Positions 6,656-14,143 of a DNA stretch of 24,024 nucleotides are shown here, in pieces. A program made the position numbers and the translations under genes. A model generated the notes under the pieces. That model searched no databases and had not been told where the DNA came from. It worked only from the letters and a program-made list of their open reading frames with translations. The DNA comes from Clostridia bacterium (lineage in GTDB: Bacteria > Bacillota > Clostridia > Christensenellales > Borkfalkiaceae): NCBI GenBank assembly GCA_017504065.1, contig JAFVRU010000016.1, positions 1 through 24,024 on the forward strand. The letters run 5' to 3'. Position 1 is the first letter of the stretch; each line of letters begins with the position of its first letter.

Positions 6656-7987
6656 TTACTTTGCTACGTTCTCCGCGAGCATACGGACGAACCCGTAACC
6701 ACCGTCGCGGTTGACTTTTATCTCGGCTATACCCGCTTTCTTCCGAAGCTCCCCAAGCGTCATGCCGCATAAAAATACTTCTTCAAATTCCTTCATCGTA
6801 TCCCCCGACAACAGGACTTCGTCTACCTTGCCGTTTTCGGCTTGATACGCAAGCAACGCTTCCAAAATATCCTTGCCCGTCAACAGTCCCGTACAGGTTA
6901 CTGTTTCCCCGAAAAATTTGTTCTTGACCGCCAATAGCTCCGCTTGCAAGCCGCCGATCGCGCGGTTGCAGTTTTCGATAAGCTCTTTCAACGCTTTCGC
7001 AGCCGAAACTCCGCAAACGATCAGCGTTTTTTTCGGTTGCTTGAGCGAATATCCGCCCTGCGTTTCCACCGCCAATTCGGAGAGCGCTGCTTCCGCTTCG
7101 TCCAAAAATTTCGCCGTCATGCCGATTCCGTTTTCGATCTGTTCGAAACCGCCGTAGAACTCCGTCGGTTTCAACTTACGCTCCGCCTTGATAAAATATT
7201 CGTCGGCAGGTTGCACGAAGTTGACGCCGAATTCGGCGTTGAGCTCGTCCACGATATCGAGCAATTTCTCGCTGTACGTCTTATCCACGTCGGGAATGGG
7301 ATACAGCCCCACTCGATATTTCGTGAGCCCCGTCGGCACGCACGCCAAGTCCGACACCGTGGGATAGTAAGCAAACAACTTTCTCGCCGTAGCTTTCAAT
7401 TCTTCCCCGTCGTTCTCGTTCGGTACGAGCACCGCTTGACAATGCAGCTGAATCCCCGCTTTCGCGAGCCTGTCGATCTGTTCGACGATTTTGCCCGCAT
7501 GTCGGTTTCGGAGCAGTTTCACCCGCAATTCGGGGTTCATCGTATGCACGGAAACGTATAGCGGCGACAAGCGCAACCGAATGATCCGTTCCAAGCCTTC
7601 GTCCGATAAATTGGTCAGGGTAACAAAATTCCCGCAAGAAAAACTCATGCCGTAATCGTCGTCTTTGACGTACAAACTCTCGCGCATGCCTTTGGGCATT
7701 TGATCGACGAAACAGAATACGCAACGGTTATGACAGGTGCGGATCTCGGAATGTTTCTCAAATTCGAGTCCCAAATCTTCCCCTTCGTCCTTTTCCACCG
7801 TTACCGTCGTCTCGCCCGAGCCGCGCCCATCGCGCACGGTCATCGTAAACGAACTCGATTCGCAATAATACAAATAATCGAGCTCGTCTTCGCAAGGATA
7901 GCCGTCGAAAGCCAGAATCTCGTCCCCTTTCTCCAAGCCCAAATCCTTGGCAATGGAATTGCGTTGTACCTTGGTAATTTTCAGCAT
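6656..7987 (-). CDS. DUF512 family protein with N-terminal PDZ-like and radical-SAM-like regions
   Basis: The 443-residue protein belongs to the DUF512 family, which sits next to der in many Clostridia and has no established function. Residues 1-75 form a PDZ-like domain (SIAKDLGLEKGDEILAFDG). C85-HNR-C89-VF-C92 is a CX3CX2C iron-sulfur motif of the radical-SAM type, followed by a TIM-barrel-like region (YVSVHTMNPELR) and the DUF512 domain at the C-terminus. The annotated ATG at 7987 fits the family N-terminus but has no ribosome binding site. A good promoter lies so close that transcription should start within about 2 bases of the ATG, so a leaderless mRNA is likely. It is the first gene of the five-gene operon. 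Confidence 0.9.
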   Translation of the reverse strand: MLKITKVQRNSIAKDLGLEKGDEILAFDGYPCEDELDYLYYCESSSFTMTVRDGRGSGETTVTVEKDEGEDLGLEFEKHSEIRTCHNRCVFCFVDQMPKGMRESLYVKDDDYGMSFSCGNFVTLTNLSDEGLERIIRLRLSPLYVSVHTMNPELRVKLLRNRHAGKIVEQIDRLAKAGIQLHCQAVLVPNENDGEELKATARKLFAYYPTVSDLACVPTGLTKYRVGLYPIPDVDKTYSEKLLDIVDELNAEFGVNFVQPADEYFIKAERKLKPTEFYGGFEQIENGIGMTAKFLDEAEAALSELAVETQGGYSLKQPKKTLIVCGVSAAKALKELIENCNRAIGGLQAELLAVKNKFFGETVTCTGLLTGKDILEALLAYQAENGKVDEVLLSGDTMKEFEEVFLCGMTLGELRKKAGIAEIKVNRDGGYGFVRMLAENVAK

Positions 7988-7995
7988 ACGGTTTC

Positions 7996-8024
7996 ATTAT
8001 ACCCCTTTTTTGTCGGTTTGTAAA
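7996..8024 (-). promoter_or_regulatory. Promoter of the DUF512-der-plsY-trkAH operon
   Basis: On the minus strand TTTACA (8024-8019) and TATAAT (8001-7996) are separated by 17 bp, a strong sigma-A match. The -10 ends only 8 bases before the ATG at 7987, placing the start site at about 7989. The -35 box lies immediately after the T-tract of the upstream terminator. Confidence 0.75.
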
Positions 8025-8025
8025 G

Positions 8026-8060
8026 AAAAAAAGGGGGTATTCTTAAAGAATATCCCCTTT
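8026..8060 (-). terminator. Terminator of the lgt-pncB-lspA-rluD operon
   Basis: On the minus strand GGGGATATTC pairs with GAATACCCCC (plus-strand arms 8048-8057 and 8033-8042), with one A-C mismatch and a 5-nt loop. Seven T residues follow (plus-strand A run 8026-8032). It begins a few bases after the stop of the rluD-like gene. Confidence 0.85.
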
Positions 8061-8063
8061 CGG

Positions 8064-9038
8064 TCATACGTTCGAAGCGCCCGAGTGCGCAAATAACGCT
8101 GCAAATCCGCTCTCGTCCACGGCGTATTTTCGACAAAGTTTTTGTAAAATTTCTTGAAATACAGGGGGCAGGGGCGCGTTGAATACCATTCTTTGCCCTG
8201 TGGACGGGTGCGACAGCTCCAACCTTTGCGCATGCAACAACTGCCCGCTTGTTTGGAGTTTTTGTTTTTTGTATCCGTACACGGGATCTCCCGCTACGGG
8301 ATGACCTAAATGCTTTGCATGCACGCGAATTTGGTGCGTTCTGCCCGTTTGTAAATCAAATCGACACAGGGTAAATTCCGTCCCGAATCTCGCAACGACT
8401 CGGTAATCGGTAATCGCCCGTTTTCCCTTTCCGTCGGGTAATACCGCCATTTTTAATCGGTCGGTCGGGTGTCTGCCGATATCCGTTTCCACCCTGCCTT
8501 GCTCCGTTTTCAGTTCCCCTTCCAATAGCGCGTAATAGGTACGTTTGCAATCCTTTTTCTCGATTTGCGCCGCGAGTGAAACGTGCGCTTTATCGTTTTT
8601 CGCAACGACGAGCAGTCCCGTCGTATCCTTGTCGATACGGTGCACGATCCCCGGTCGCAACACGCCGCCGATCCCGCTCAAGCTATCCAGCGCATACAAG
8701 AGCGCGTTGACGAGCGTACCTTTTTCGTTCCCGTTTCCAACGTGAACCGCCATGCCTTGCGGCTTGTTCACAACGGCGAAATCCCCGTCCTGATACACGA
8801 GCTCAATGGGGATATTTTCCGCTTCCGCCGTATATTCCTGCGCGTCGGGTACGGCTACGGCGATCTCGTCGCCGCTTTTCAATTCCGACCCCGCTTTCGT
8901 TACGGGAAGCCCGTTGACGGTAACGTTCCCGCTTTCGATGAGTTTTTTCAAGCGTGAACGGGTGAGTTCTTCCGCCCGCTCGCTTAAAAACACGTCCAAG
9001 CGCTTCACCGCCCCGTCTACGCAAAAGCGTAATTCCAT
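8064..9038 (-). CDS. RluA/RluD-family 23S rRNA pseudouridine synthase
   Basis: The 324-residue protein has an N-terminal S4 RNA-binding domain (about residues 12-65, with LTRSRLKKLIESGNVTVNG) and a pseudouridine synthase domain. The catalytic aspartate is D136 in HRIDKDTTGLLVVAK. Further family blocks include GRTHQIRVHAKHLGHPVAGDP and LLHAQRLELSHP. This is the RluD-like organisation that modifies uridines in 23S rRNA; the exact target cannot be read from the sequence. The gene starts 2 bp after lspA, the usual neighbour in Firmicutes. The C-terminal 40 residues (from FQEILQKLCRK) are a poorly conserved tail. Confidence 0.93.
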   Translation of the reverse strand: MELRFCVDGAVKRLDVFLSERAEELTRSRLKKLIESGNVTVNGLPVTKAGSELKSGDEIAVAVPDAQEYTAEAENIPIELVYQDGDFAVVNKPQGMAVHVGNGNEKGTLVNALLYALDSLSGIGGVLRPGIVHRIDKDTTGLLVVAKNDKAHVSLAAQIEKKDCKRTYYALLEGELKTEQGRVETDIGRHPTDRLKMAVLPDGKGKRAITDYRVVARFGTEFTLCRFDLQTGRTHQIRVHAKHLGHPVAGDPVYGYKKQKLQTSGQLLHAQRLELSHPSTGQRMVFNAPLPPVFQEILQKLCRKYAVDESGFAALFAHSGASNV

Positions 9039-9040
9039 CG

Positions 9041-9673
9041 TTATTTCCCTTTCGCCGCTTTTTTCGCTTCGTCCTTTTCCGCTTGTTCTTTCGCAAGCGC
9101 TTTATATTTCTTGGTGAGCGGGCACAACGCGTCCCGATCGAAGAACAGCATCGCAAGAATTAAAACCACCGCGCCGCCCGTGATAAAGAAGTCCGCAAAA
9201 TTGCATACCGCAAACCCGAAACGGCTCAAATCGACCATATCGCGCACGCCGAGCAGCGTTTCCACGTCCCAAACTTTATAATACACCCGATCGATCAAGT
9301 TTCCGACTCCGCCGGCTACGATAAGCACGATCGCCACTTTCAGCCAACTGCGGCGTTTGTCGATACGGAAATAGGCAATCGCAAAAATCGCCATCACGAC
9401 CGCCGTCGCGGCAATCACCGCAAGCTTAATCCAAGCCTTGACGTCCGCGCCCATGCCGTACGAAATCCCGCGGTTGTATTCCATTGTCAAATTTAGCCAG
9501 CCGGGAATGATCTCGATCGGAGCTTTCGCTTCCAAACTGTACGGATTAAAATACGCGTCCGCCACGAGTTTGGTCAACTGATCCACGAATACGAGAATGA
9601 AAAATAACCAAACGCCCCACCATTTCGAGCCTTTCATCGTCGTCGGTTTTTGTTGTAATCCTTTCTTACTCAT
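9041..9673 (-). CDS. lspA: Lipoprotein signal peptidase LspA
   Basis: LspA cleaves the signal peptide from diacylglyceryl-modified prolipoproteins, after Lgt, encoded two genes upstream. The catalytic aspartates are D128 in GGVGNLIDRV and D161 in VCNFADFFI; EYNRGISYGM (65-74) is the conserved N-R-G segment. Four membrane helices are evident. At 210 residues it exceeds the usual 150-170: about 14 extra residues at the N-terminus, a longer loop between the two aspartates (WDVETLLGVRDM) and a charged KEQAEKDEAKKAAKGK tail. The ATG at 9673 lies inside the end of pncB (8-base overlap), so translation is probably coupled. Confidence 0.95.
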   Translation of the reverse strand: MSKKGLQQKPTTMKGSKWWGVWLFFILVFVDQLTKLVADAYFNPYSLEAKAPIEIIPGWLNLTMEYNRGISYGMGADVKAWIKLAVIAATAVVMAIFAIAYFRIDKRRSWLKVAIVLIVAGGVGNLIDRVYYKVWDVETLLGVRDMVDLSRFGFAVCNFADFFITGGAVVLILAMLFFDRDALCPLTKKYKALAKEQAEKDEAKKAAKGK

Positions 9674-11120
9674 ACTTCTTTCCGTTTCCTTTTCTAATTT
9701 TATCGATCATACCGATCTTGAGCTTATGCAGCTTCTTCGAAAGATCCACCTTGTAGAGCTCGGGTACGTCCAAACGCAAATATTCTTCCCAGAACTTCGC
9801 AAGCTGACCCTTGGAAAACGCCCGAATTTCTTGCAGTTTGGGGAATTGATAAACGAGCTTCCCGTCTTTCACGATCGTATGCAACAACTTCTCCGCGCGG
9901 AAATTGGAAACTTCGAATTCCTTCCACGTTTCGATCGGGTGGAACAGCGTCAACGGCTTGTCTTCGTCCACTTTTTCGCCGCGGAGCGTGATCAAATCGG
10001 CAATCGCCATGCCCGTATCCTTGTCGTAAAGACGGTACAAATTCTTAAACGACGGGTTGGTGATTTTCGCCGTATTATCGGAAAGTTTGATCTTCGGCGT
10101 AACCCGTCCGTCCTTTTCGATTACCGCCGCCAATTTATACACGCCGCCGAGCGCAGGCAGGTCTTCGGAAGTGATTAACTTCGTACCTACCCCCCACGAA
10201 TCAATCTTCGCGCCCTGTTGCAACAGGGAGTTGATAGAGCGTTCGTCCAAGTCGCCCGAAACGCAAATGATCGCTTCGGAGAATCCCGCTTCGTCCATCA
10301 TTTTGCGCGCTTTCTTGGATAAATACGCCAAGTCGCCGCTGTCCAAACGGATTCCCTTGGGTTTATACCCTTTTTCTTTGAGCTCCTTGAAAACCTTGAT
10401 CGCGTTGGGAACGCCGCTACGGAGCGTATCGTACGTATCGACGAGCAGTAAACAATTCTCGGGATACGCGTCCGCATACGCGCGGAACGCTTCGTATTCC
10501 GACGGATAATCCATGACCCAGCTATGCGCCATCGTACCCGCAACGGGCACGTCGAACATTTTCCCCGCCAAAACGTTGGACGTAGACGAGCAACCGCCGA
10601 TAATCGCCGCCCTCGCGCCGTTGATTCCCGCGTCGGGAGCTTGCGCGCGACGAAGTCCGAACTCCATCACCGCGCCGACTCCGCCCGTCGCACGACAAAT
10701 CTTGGACGATTTCGTCGCGATCAGGGTTTGGTGATTGATGATATTCAGCAGCGCCGTTTCGGCAAATTGCGCTTGGATCAGCGGCGCTTTGACCGTCAAA
10801 ATCGGTTCGCCCGGGAACACGGGCTCGCCTTCGCGAACCGCGTATACGTCGCCCGTAAACCGCATTTTGCGCAAGTATTCCAAAAAGTCTTCGTCGAAAA
10901 GCTTGAGCAAACGTAAATACTCGATGTCTTCATCGTCGAAATGCCAGTTGAGCAAATAGTCCATCGCTTGCTCCAAGCCCGCGGCGATCGAATAGGTGAT
11001 GAGCGCGTTTTTACGGAAAAACAAGTCGAAAACGACTTCTTCTTCGTGCTTATTATGCCGATAAAAGCCGTAGCCCATCGTCAGTTGGTACAAGTCTGTC
11101 AAAAGCGTTAAATTTCTCAT
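9666..11120 (-). CDS. pncB: Nicotinate phosphoribosyltransferase
   Basis: The enzyme makes nicotinate mononucleotide from nicotinate and PRPP with ATP hydrolysis, the entry step of NAD salvage. The 484-residue length fits. Family blocks are LLTDLYQLTMGYGFY (5-19), MEFGLRRAQAPDAG, GTMAHSWVMDYPSEYEAF with the catalytic histidine, LLLVDTYDTLRSG, the PRPP/phosphate-binding RLDSGDLAYLSKKARKMMDE and a VGTKLITS segment. The start codon overlaps the lgt stop by 4 bases (ATGA) and its end overlaps lspA by 8. It is thus locked between two lipoprotein-processing genes although its job is cytosolic NAD metabolism. Confidence 0.96.
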   Translation of the reverse strand: MRNLTLLTDLYQLTMGYGFYRHNKHEEEVVFDLFFRKNALITYSIAAGLEQAMDYLLNWHFDDEDIEYLRLLKLFDEDFLEYLRKMRFTGDVYAVREGEPVFPGEPILTVKAPLIQAQFAETALLNIINHQTLIATKSSKICRATGGVGAVMEFGLRRAQAPDAGINGARAAIIGGCSSTSNVLAGKMFDVPVAGTMAHSWVMDYPSEYEAFRAYADAYPENCLLLVDTYDTLRSGVPNAIKVFKELKEKGYKPKGIRLDSGDLAYLSKKARKMMDEAGFSEAIICVSGDLDERSINSLLQQGAKIDSWGVGTKLITSEDLPALGGVYKLAAVIEKDGRVTPKIKLSDNTAKITNPSFKNLYRLYDKDTGMAIADLITLRGEKVDEDKPLTLFHPIETWKEFEVSNFRAEKLLHTIVKDGKLVYQFPKLQEIRAFSKGQLAKFWEEYLRLDVPELYKVDLSKKLHKLKIGMIDKIRKGNGKKYE

Positions 11121-11914
11121 GCTTCCGTCTCCTTTAACGGTTCTTCGTCCGTCTGCGTTTCAGGCGGCGCGTTTTTTTGATACAAATACCGAACGAGAAA
11201 ATAGAGCCCCACGCCCGCGCCGACCATCAAGATCGACCAAAATTGCGACGGGGTAATGCCCGCGACGAGTTTTCCACGCGCGTCGTCGCGTAAAAACTCC
11301 AAGCAAAAACGGAAAATTCCGTATGCGATCAAGTAAACGGACATATTGTATTTGAAGTCCTTTTTCATCAAAAGATAGAAACAAATCCCGAATAAGAGCA
11401 GCAAGAACAACGCTTCGTAGAGCTGCGTCGCGTGAACGGGATTGGGCAAGTCGGGGAATTTCACGCCAAGAAAGCTATCCGTTTCCTTGCCGTAACAGCA
11501 GCCCGCAAAAAAGCAACCGATCCGCCCGAACGCATGCGCGATCAAAATTCCGCAAGGGACCATGGAAAGTACTTGATACAGACGGGTTTTGTAGCGTTTT
11601 CTGAAAATCGCGTAGATGATCATAAAACAGCTCACTCCCCCGATCAATCCGCCGATGAACGTCATGCCTTCGCTACCGAAATGGAATCCGTCGTCGGGGT
11701 TTTCGATATAATTATATACCGATTGGAAAAGCGCTGCCGAGCCGAAGCCGAGCGCGATGGAAACGATGACCGCGTAGAAAAAGAAATCCAAGAATTTTTC
11801 TTCCACCTTCTTTTTCTTGCCGTAGTAGAAAATCACGCCGAAACAGCATAAAATTCCTATGGCGATCATCAGTCCGTACATATAGAAAAGTCCGAAAATT
11901 TTATCGGGTAACAT
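11117..11914 (-). CDS. lgt: Prolipoprotein diacylglyceryl transferase Lgt
   Basis: Lgt attaches diacylglycerol from phosphatidylglycerol to the lipobox cysteine of prolipoproteins at the cytoplasmic membrane. The signature GRIGCFFAGCCYG spans 130-142, with the essential arginine R131, in the Cys-rich form common in Clostridia. HATQLYEAL (161-169) and a late FRFCLEFLRDD block (about 212-222) agree with the family, as do about seven membrane helices. The 265-residue length is normal. It is the first gene of the operon; AGGAG precedes the ATG at 11914. It overlaps pncB by 4 bases. Confidence 0.95.
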   Translation of the reverse strand: MLPDKIFGLFYMYGLMIAIGILCCFGVIFYYGKKKKVEEKFLDFFFYAVIVSIALGFGSAALFQSVYNYIENPDDGFHFGSEGMTFIGGLIGGVSCFMIIYAIFRKRYKTRLYQVLSMVPCGILIAHAFGRIGCFFAGCCYGKETDSFLGVKFPDLPNPVHATQLYEALFLLLLFGICFYLLMKKDFKYNMSVYLIAYGIFRFCLEFLRDDARGKLVAGITPSQFWSILMVGAGVGLYFLVRYLYQKNAPPETQTDEEPLKETEA

Positions 11915-11940
11915 ACCAATCTCCTAACGTTCTTTTCTTC

Positions 11941-11969
11941 ATTATAACACAACGAAAAAAAATCGTCAA
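11941..11969 (-). promoter_or_regulatory. Promoter of the lgt-pncB-lspA-rluD operon
   Basis: On the minus strand TTGACG (11969-11964) and TATAAT (11946-11941) have a 17-bp spacer. The -35 box and spacer are made from the 3' arm and T-tract of the terminator of the upstream folT-like gene, so the two signals share the same bases. Confidence 0.8.
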
Positions 11970-11989
11970 GGATTGCCCGACGATTTTTT
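11955..11989 (-). terminator. Terminator of the folT-like gene
   Basis: AAAAAATCGTC (11957-11967) and GACGATTTTTT (11979-11989) are inverted repeats with an 11-base loop. On the minus strand the hairpin begins about 33 bases past the folT-like stop and runs into a T-tract. The symmetric A/T flanks make it potentially bidirectional. Confidence 0.8.
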
Positions 11990-12021
11990 CTATATTTTCT
12001 ATGTTTTTTCCCGTTTTACAC

Positions 12022-12732
12022 TTACCAAAACTTCCAATTATTCGCCTGTAAAAAGTCCTTTAAAACGAATACGTACAACAATACCAGACCGACCGCGATC
12101 GCCGTGAGTAGAATGACAAGTAACACGTCCTTTTTTCGAAGCCGTATCCCCATCTGTTGTTCGTCCACAAAACGGAAGCGTTTGAGCGCGGGGATAAACG
12201 CGTTGATGATCAAAGCGATCAAGACCCCTTCGAGCGGGAAAAGTACGAGATTTTTCACGATCCGCGCGGTATTGATAAAATAATACGTCTTTTCAATATC
12301 CAGCGCCGCGTACATCCACTTCATCACCAAGGAAGTCAAGATGACGTTGCAAAAAAAACTCACCGTAAATCTCGCCAAGATGACCCAATGCGTCGTGATT
12401 TTTCTACGCCATAAAAACAACCCGAAAATAAAGGACGACGACATTTCCACAAAAATAAACGGGAAGAAATACGTACCGCTTGGGAAAAGAATCGCCCCGA
12501 TCGTATCGCTGATCGCGCCCACCGCGAGCCCGACAACCGGTCCGTATACAAGCGAGCCGAGCGCATTGACGTAACCGTCAAACGACACGGTCAACCCACC
12601 GGGCAATACGGGGATTCGAAGCGCTTTCACCACGATCCGCAGCGAGCAAATCAACGCCGCATAGACTAACATTTTCGTTTTCGAAAAGCTCTTGACGGCT
12701 TCCGACCAATACGTACGGGAAAAAATCGACAT
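12022..12732 (-). CDS. folT: Folate ECF transporter substrate-binding (S) component, FolT-like
   Basis: The 236-residue protein is a small hydrophobic membrane protein with about six helices in the region 17-225. A LRIVVKALRIPVLPGG stretch followed by a conserved FDGY segment, and YGPVVGLAVGAISDTIGAIL, match folate-type S components. S components bind the vitamin and need the shared EcfA/EcfA'/EcfT module, which is not encoded in the window. The folate assignment rests mainly on the tetrahydrofolate riboswitch in its leader. AGGAG lies 13 bases before the ATG, within the terminator-like hairpin of the leader. The gene is monocistronic, ending in its own terminator. Confidence 0.88.
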   Translation of the reverse strand: MSIFSRTYWSEAVKSFSKTKMLVYAALICSLRIVVKALRIPVLPGGLTVSFDGYVNALGSLVYGPVVGLAVGAISDTIGAILFPSGTYFFPFIFVEMSSSFIFGLFLWRRKITTHWVILARFTVSFFCNVILTSLVMKWMYAALDIEKTYYFINTARIVKNLVLFPLEGVLIALIINAFIPALKRFRFVDEQQMGIRLRKKDVLLVILLTAIAVGLVLLYVFVLKDFLQANNWKFW

Positions 12733-12734
12733 AA

Positions 12735-12758
12735 TAAAAAAATCTCCTTTTCAGAGAT
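12735..12758 (-). terminator. Expression-platform hairpin of the THF riboswitch
   Basis: On the minus strand ATCTCT pairs with GGAGAT (5 pairs plus a U-G) around a GAAAA loop and runs into seven T residues. The hairpin also holds the only Shine-Dalgarno (AGGAG) of the folT-like gene. It could therefore act by termination, by hiding the ribosome binding site, or both. Upstream, GAAACGC and GCGTTTC form another short hairpin, and CGCCCTTT can pair back to the aptamer's 3' arm as a possible switch. Confidence 0.65.
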
Positions 12759-12794
12759 CCGCAAAAAGGGCGAAACGCAAACGCGTTTCCGATT

Positions 12795-12910
12795 TCGTAG
12801 CGGACGCGCCCCTTTCGCCGCAGAAAGTCGGAGCTTTTTTCCGCTTCCTTTCGTTTACCGACAACGTCCCGTTCGGTAACACTTTACGCGCCAAGGGCTA
12901 CTCTATATTT
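12795..12910 (-). promoter_or_regulatory. Tetrahydrofolate (THF, folT-type) riboswitch
   Basis: On the minus strand the leader carries AGAGTAG, then GCGCGTAAAGTGT, then GAACGGGACGTTGTCGG, ACGAAAGG and finally GGCGCGTCCGCT. These follow the conserved core of THF riboswitches in order. TTACCG and CGGTAA close the stem around the GGGACGTTG loop; CCCTT and AAGGG close the next helix. The 3' part has a longer variable arm than the S. mutans example I recall. It sits between a sigma-A promoter and the folT-like gene, where this class typically lies, and would reduce expression when folates are plentiful. Confidence 0.9.
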
Positions 12911-12920
12911 CTTACGCATA

Positions 12921-12949
12921 ATTATACAACACTCCTACACAAAATGCAA
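12921..12949 (-). promoter_or_regulatory. Promoter of the folT-like gene
   Basis: On the minus strand TTGCAT (12949-12944) and TATAAT (12926-12921) are 17 bp apart. The predicted start, about 12914, lies just before the riboswitch core. Confidence 0.7.
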
Positions 12950-12953
12950 GCGT

Positions 12954-12985
12954 TTGACGAAAGAAAACTCCGCCCGTTTTACATA
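12954..12985 (+). promoter_or_regulatory. Possible divergent promoter of the DUF421 gene
   Basis: TTGACG (12954-12959) is followed after a long 20-bp spacer by TACATA (12980-12985). The -35 match is good but the spacing is poor, so this is tentative. If real, the transcript would begin near 12992. Confidence 0.3.
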
Positions 12986-13014
12986 TTTTTATCCGATTGT
13001 TTCAAACTGCAACT

Positions 13015-13698
13015 ATGGGACTTATTTTTATCCGTTCAATGATCGTATTCGTGGCGACGCTCTGCGTCATGCGCTTGATGGGCAAACGCCAAATCGGGGA
13101 AATGCAGCCGTACGAGCTGGTTATTACGCTCATCATCGCCGACCTTGCCTGTATTCCGCTCGCCGATCATTCCATTCCGCTGCTTTACGGGCTCGTCGCC
13201 ATTTTGAGCGTGTATTTTTTACACCAAATCATTTGCTTGCTCGATCTGCGTTTCCCCGCAGCAAAAGCCGTTGTCAGCGGCGTGCCGAGCATTGTCTTGA
13301 ACAAGAACGGAATCGACGACGCGGAGCTCAAAAAAAACAATCTCGACGTATCCGATCTAATCGAAAGTTTGCGGGTCGAAGGGTATTTTGCTTTGGACGC
13401 CGTGGAGTACGCTTTATACGAAGCGGGCGGCACGTTTTCCGCGCTCCCGAAAAAGAATTATATGGACTTGCAAAAATCCCTGCCGATCGTACTCATTGAC
13501 GAAGGGAAATTCGACGACAAAAACGTGGAGCTTACGGAGCGGGATCGGCAATATTATTTGGACATTTTAAAACAAAACGGGTGCACGCTGCCGCGCACGC
13601 TGGTGATGACGGTGGACGGAAACGGTAAGGCGTATTTACAGGAAAAGGGCGAAAAGTACCGCACGGTCGATTTGGCTTGGCAAAAACAACTTTGGTAG
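13015..13698 (+). CDS. DUF421 membrane protein (YetF/YkjA-like)
   Basis: The N-terminal part has three membrane helices with the family block RLMGKRQIGEMQPYELVITL. The C-terminal part forms the DUF421 cytosolic domain, including VVSGVPSIVLNKNGIDDAELKKN with the neighbouring NLDVSDLIESLRVEGYF, and IVLIDEGKF. DUF421 proteins are common in Firmicutes, partly linked to sporulation and spore membranes, but the biochemical function is unknown. The start is uncertain: ATG 13015 gives a family-like MGLIFIRSMIVF; an in-frame TTG at 12997 would add six residues; neither has a visible ribosome binding site. A DUF4363 gene follows after 9 bp, its usual partner. Confidence 0.88.
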   Translation: MGLIFIRSMIVFVATLCVMRLMGKRQIGEMQPYELVITLIIADLACIPLADHSIPLLYGLVAILSVYFLHQIICLLDLRFPAAKAVVSGVPSIVLNKNGIDDAELKKNNLDVSDLIESLRVEGYFALDAVEYALYEAGGTFSALPKKNYMDLQKSLPIVLIDEGKFDDKNVELTERDRQYYLDILKQNGCTLPRTLVMTVDGNGKAYLQEKGEKYRTVDLAWQKQLW

Positions 13699-13707
13699 GA
13701 GTGGCAA

Positions 13708-14085
13708 ATGATTAAAACGATTGCAAGTATTTTTATTACGTTGGGGATTATTTTCGGATTAGCGTTTTATGAAAACAACCGAGTCAACAATACCTTTCGA
13801 GAATTCGAAACCGTCTTGACTTCCCTATACAACAAAACGGAATCGGGCGAAGTAACCTATGAAGACGGCACGGCGACGGAGCGGTTTTGGGAAAATAAAA
13901 AGAACACGCTGCATATTTGGTTGCCGCATACGGCGATTTTGGAAATCGATTATCAGCTTTACGAAGCGGTTGGGTATTTATACGTACGCGATTATCAAAG
14001 CGCGTTGCCGAAAATCGAAATTTTGCTCGGCATGTGCGAAAATATCCCGCAATCCTATCGGTTCAGTATCGAAAACGTATTATAA
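13708..14085 (+). CDS. DUF4363 family protein
   Basis: The 125-residue protein has one N-terminal membrane helix (residues 4-20) and a small extracytoplasmic helical domain containing FENKK-like (FWENKKNTL) and LYEAVGYLYVRDYQSALPKIEIL segments. This matches DUF4363, which is often encoded directly downstream of DUF421 genes; its function is unknown. AGGAG lies 7 bases before the ATG. The domain has a tetratricopeptide-like look in its second half, but no repeat can be shown. The gene ends just before a strong terminator. Confidence 0.8.
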   Translation: MIKTIASIFITLGIIFGLAFYENNRVNNTFREFETVLTSLYNKTESGEVTYEDGTATERFWENKKNTLHIWLPHTAILEIDYQLYEAVGYLYVRDYQSALPKIEILLGMCENIPQSYRFSIENVL

Positions 14086-14091
14086 CGTTAT

Positions 14092-14126
14092 AAAAACGGG
14101 GCGCAAGTGCTATGCGCCCCGTTTTT
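14092..14126. terminator. Bidirectional terminator between convergent genes
   Basis: AAAAACGGGGCGCA (14092-14105) and TGCGCCCCGTTTTT (14113-14126) are perfect 14-bp inverted repeats around a 7-base loop. It serves the DUF421/DUF4363 transcript on the plus strand and the uridylyltransferase operon on the minus strand. Confidence 0.92.
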
Positions 14127-14143
14127 CTTCGTTTTATTCCTTT

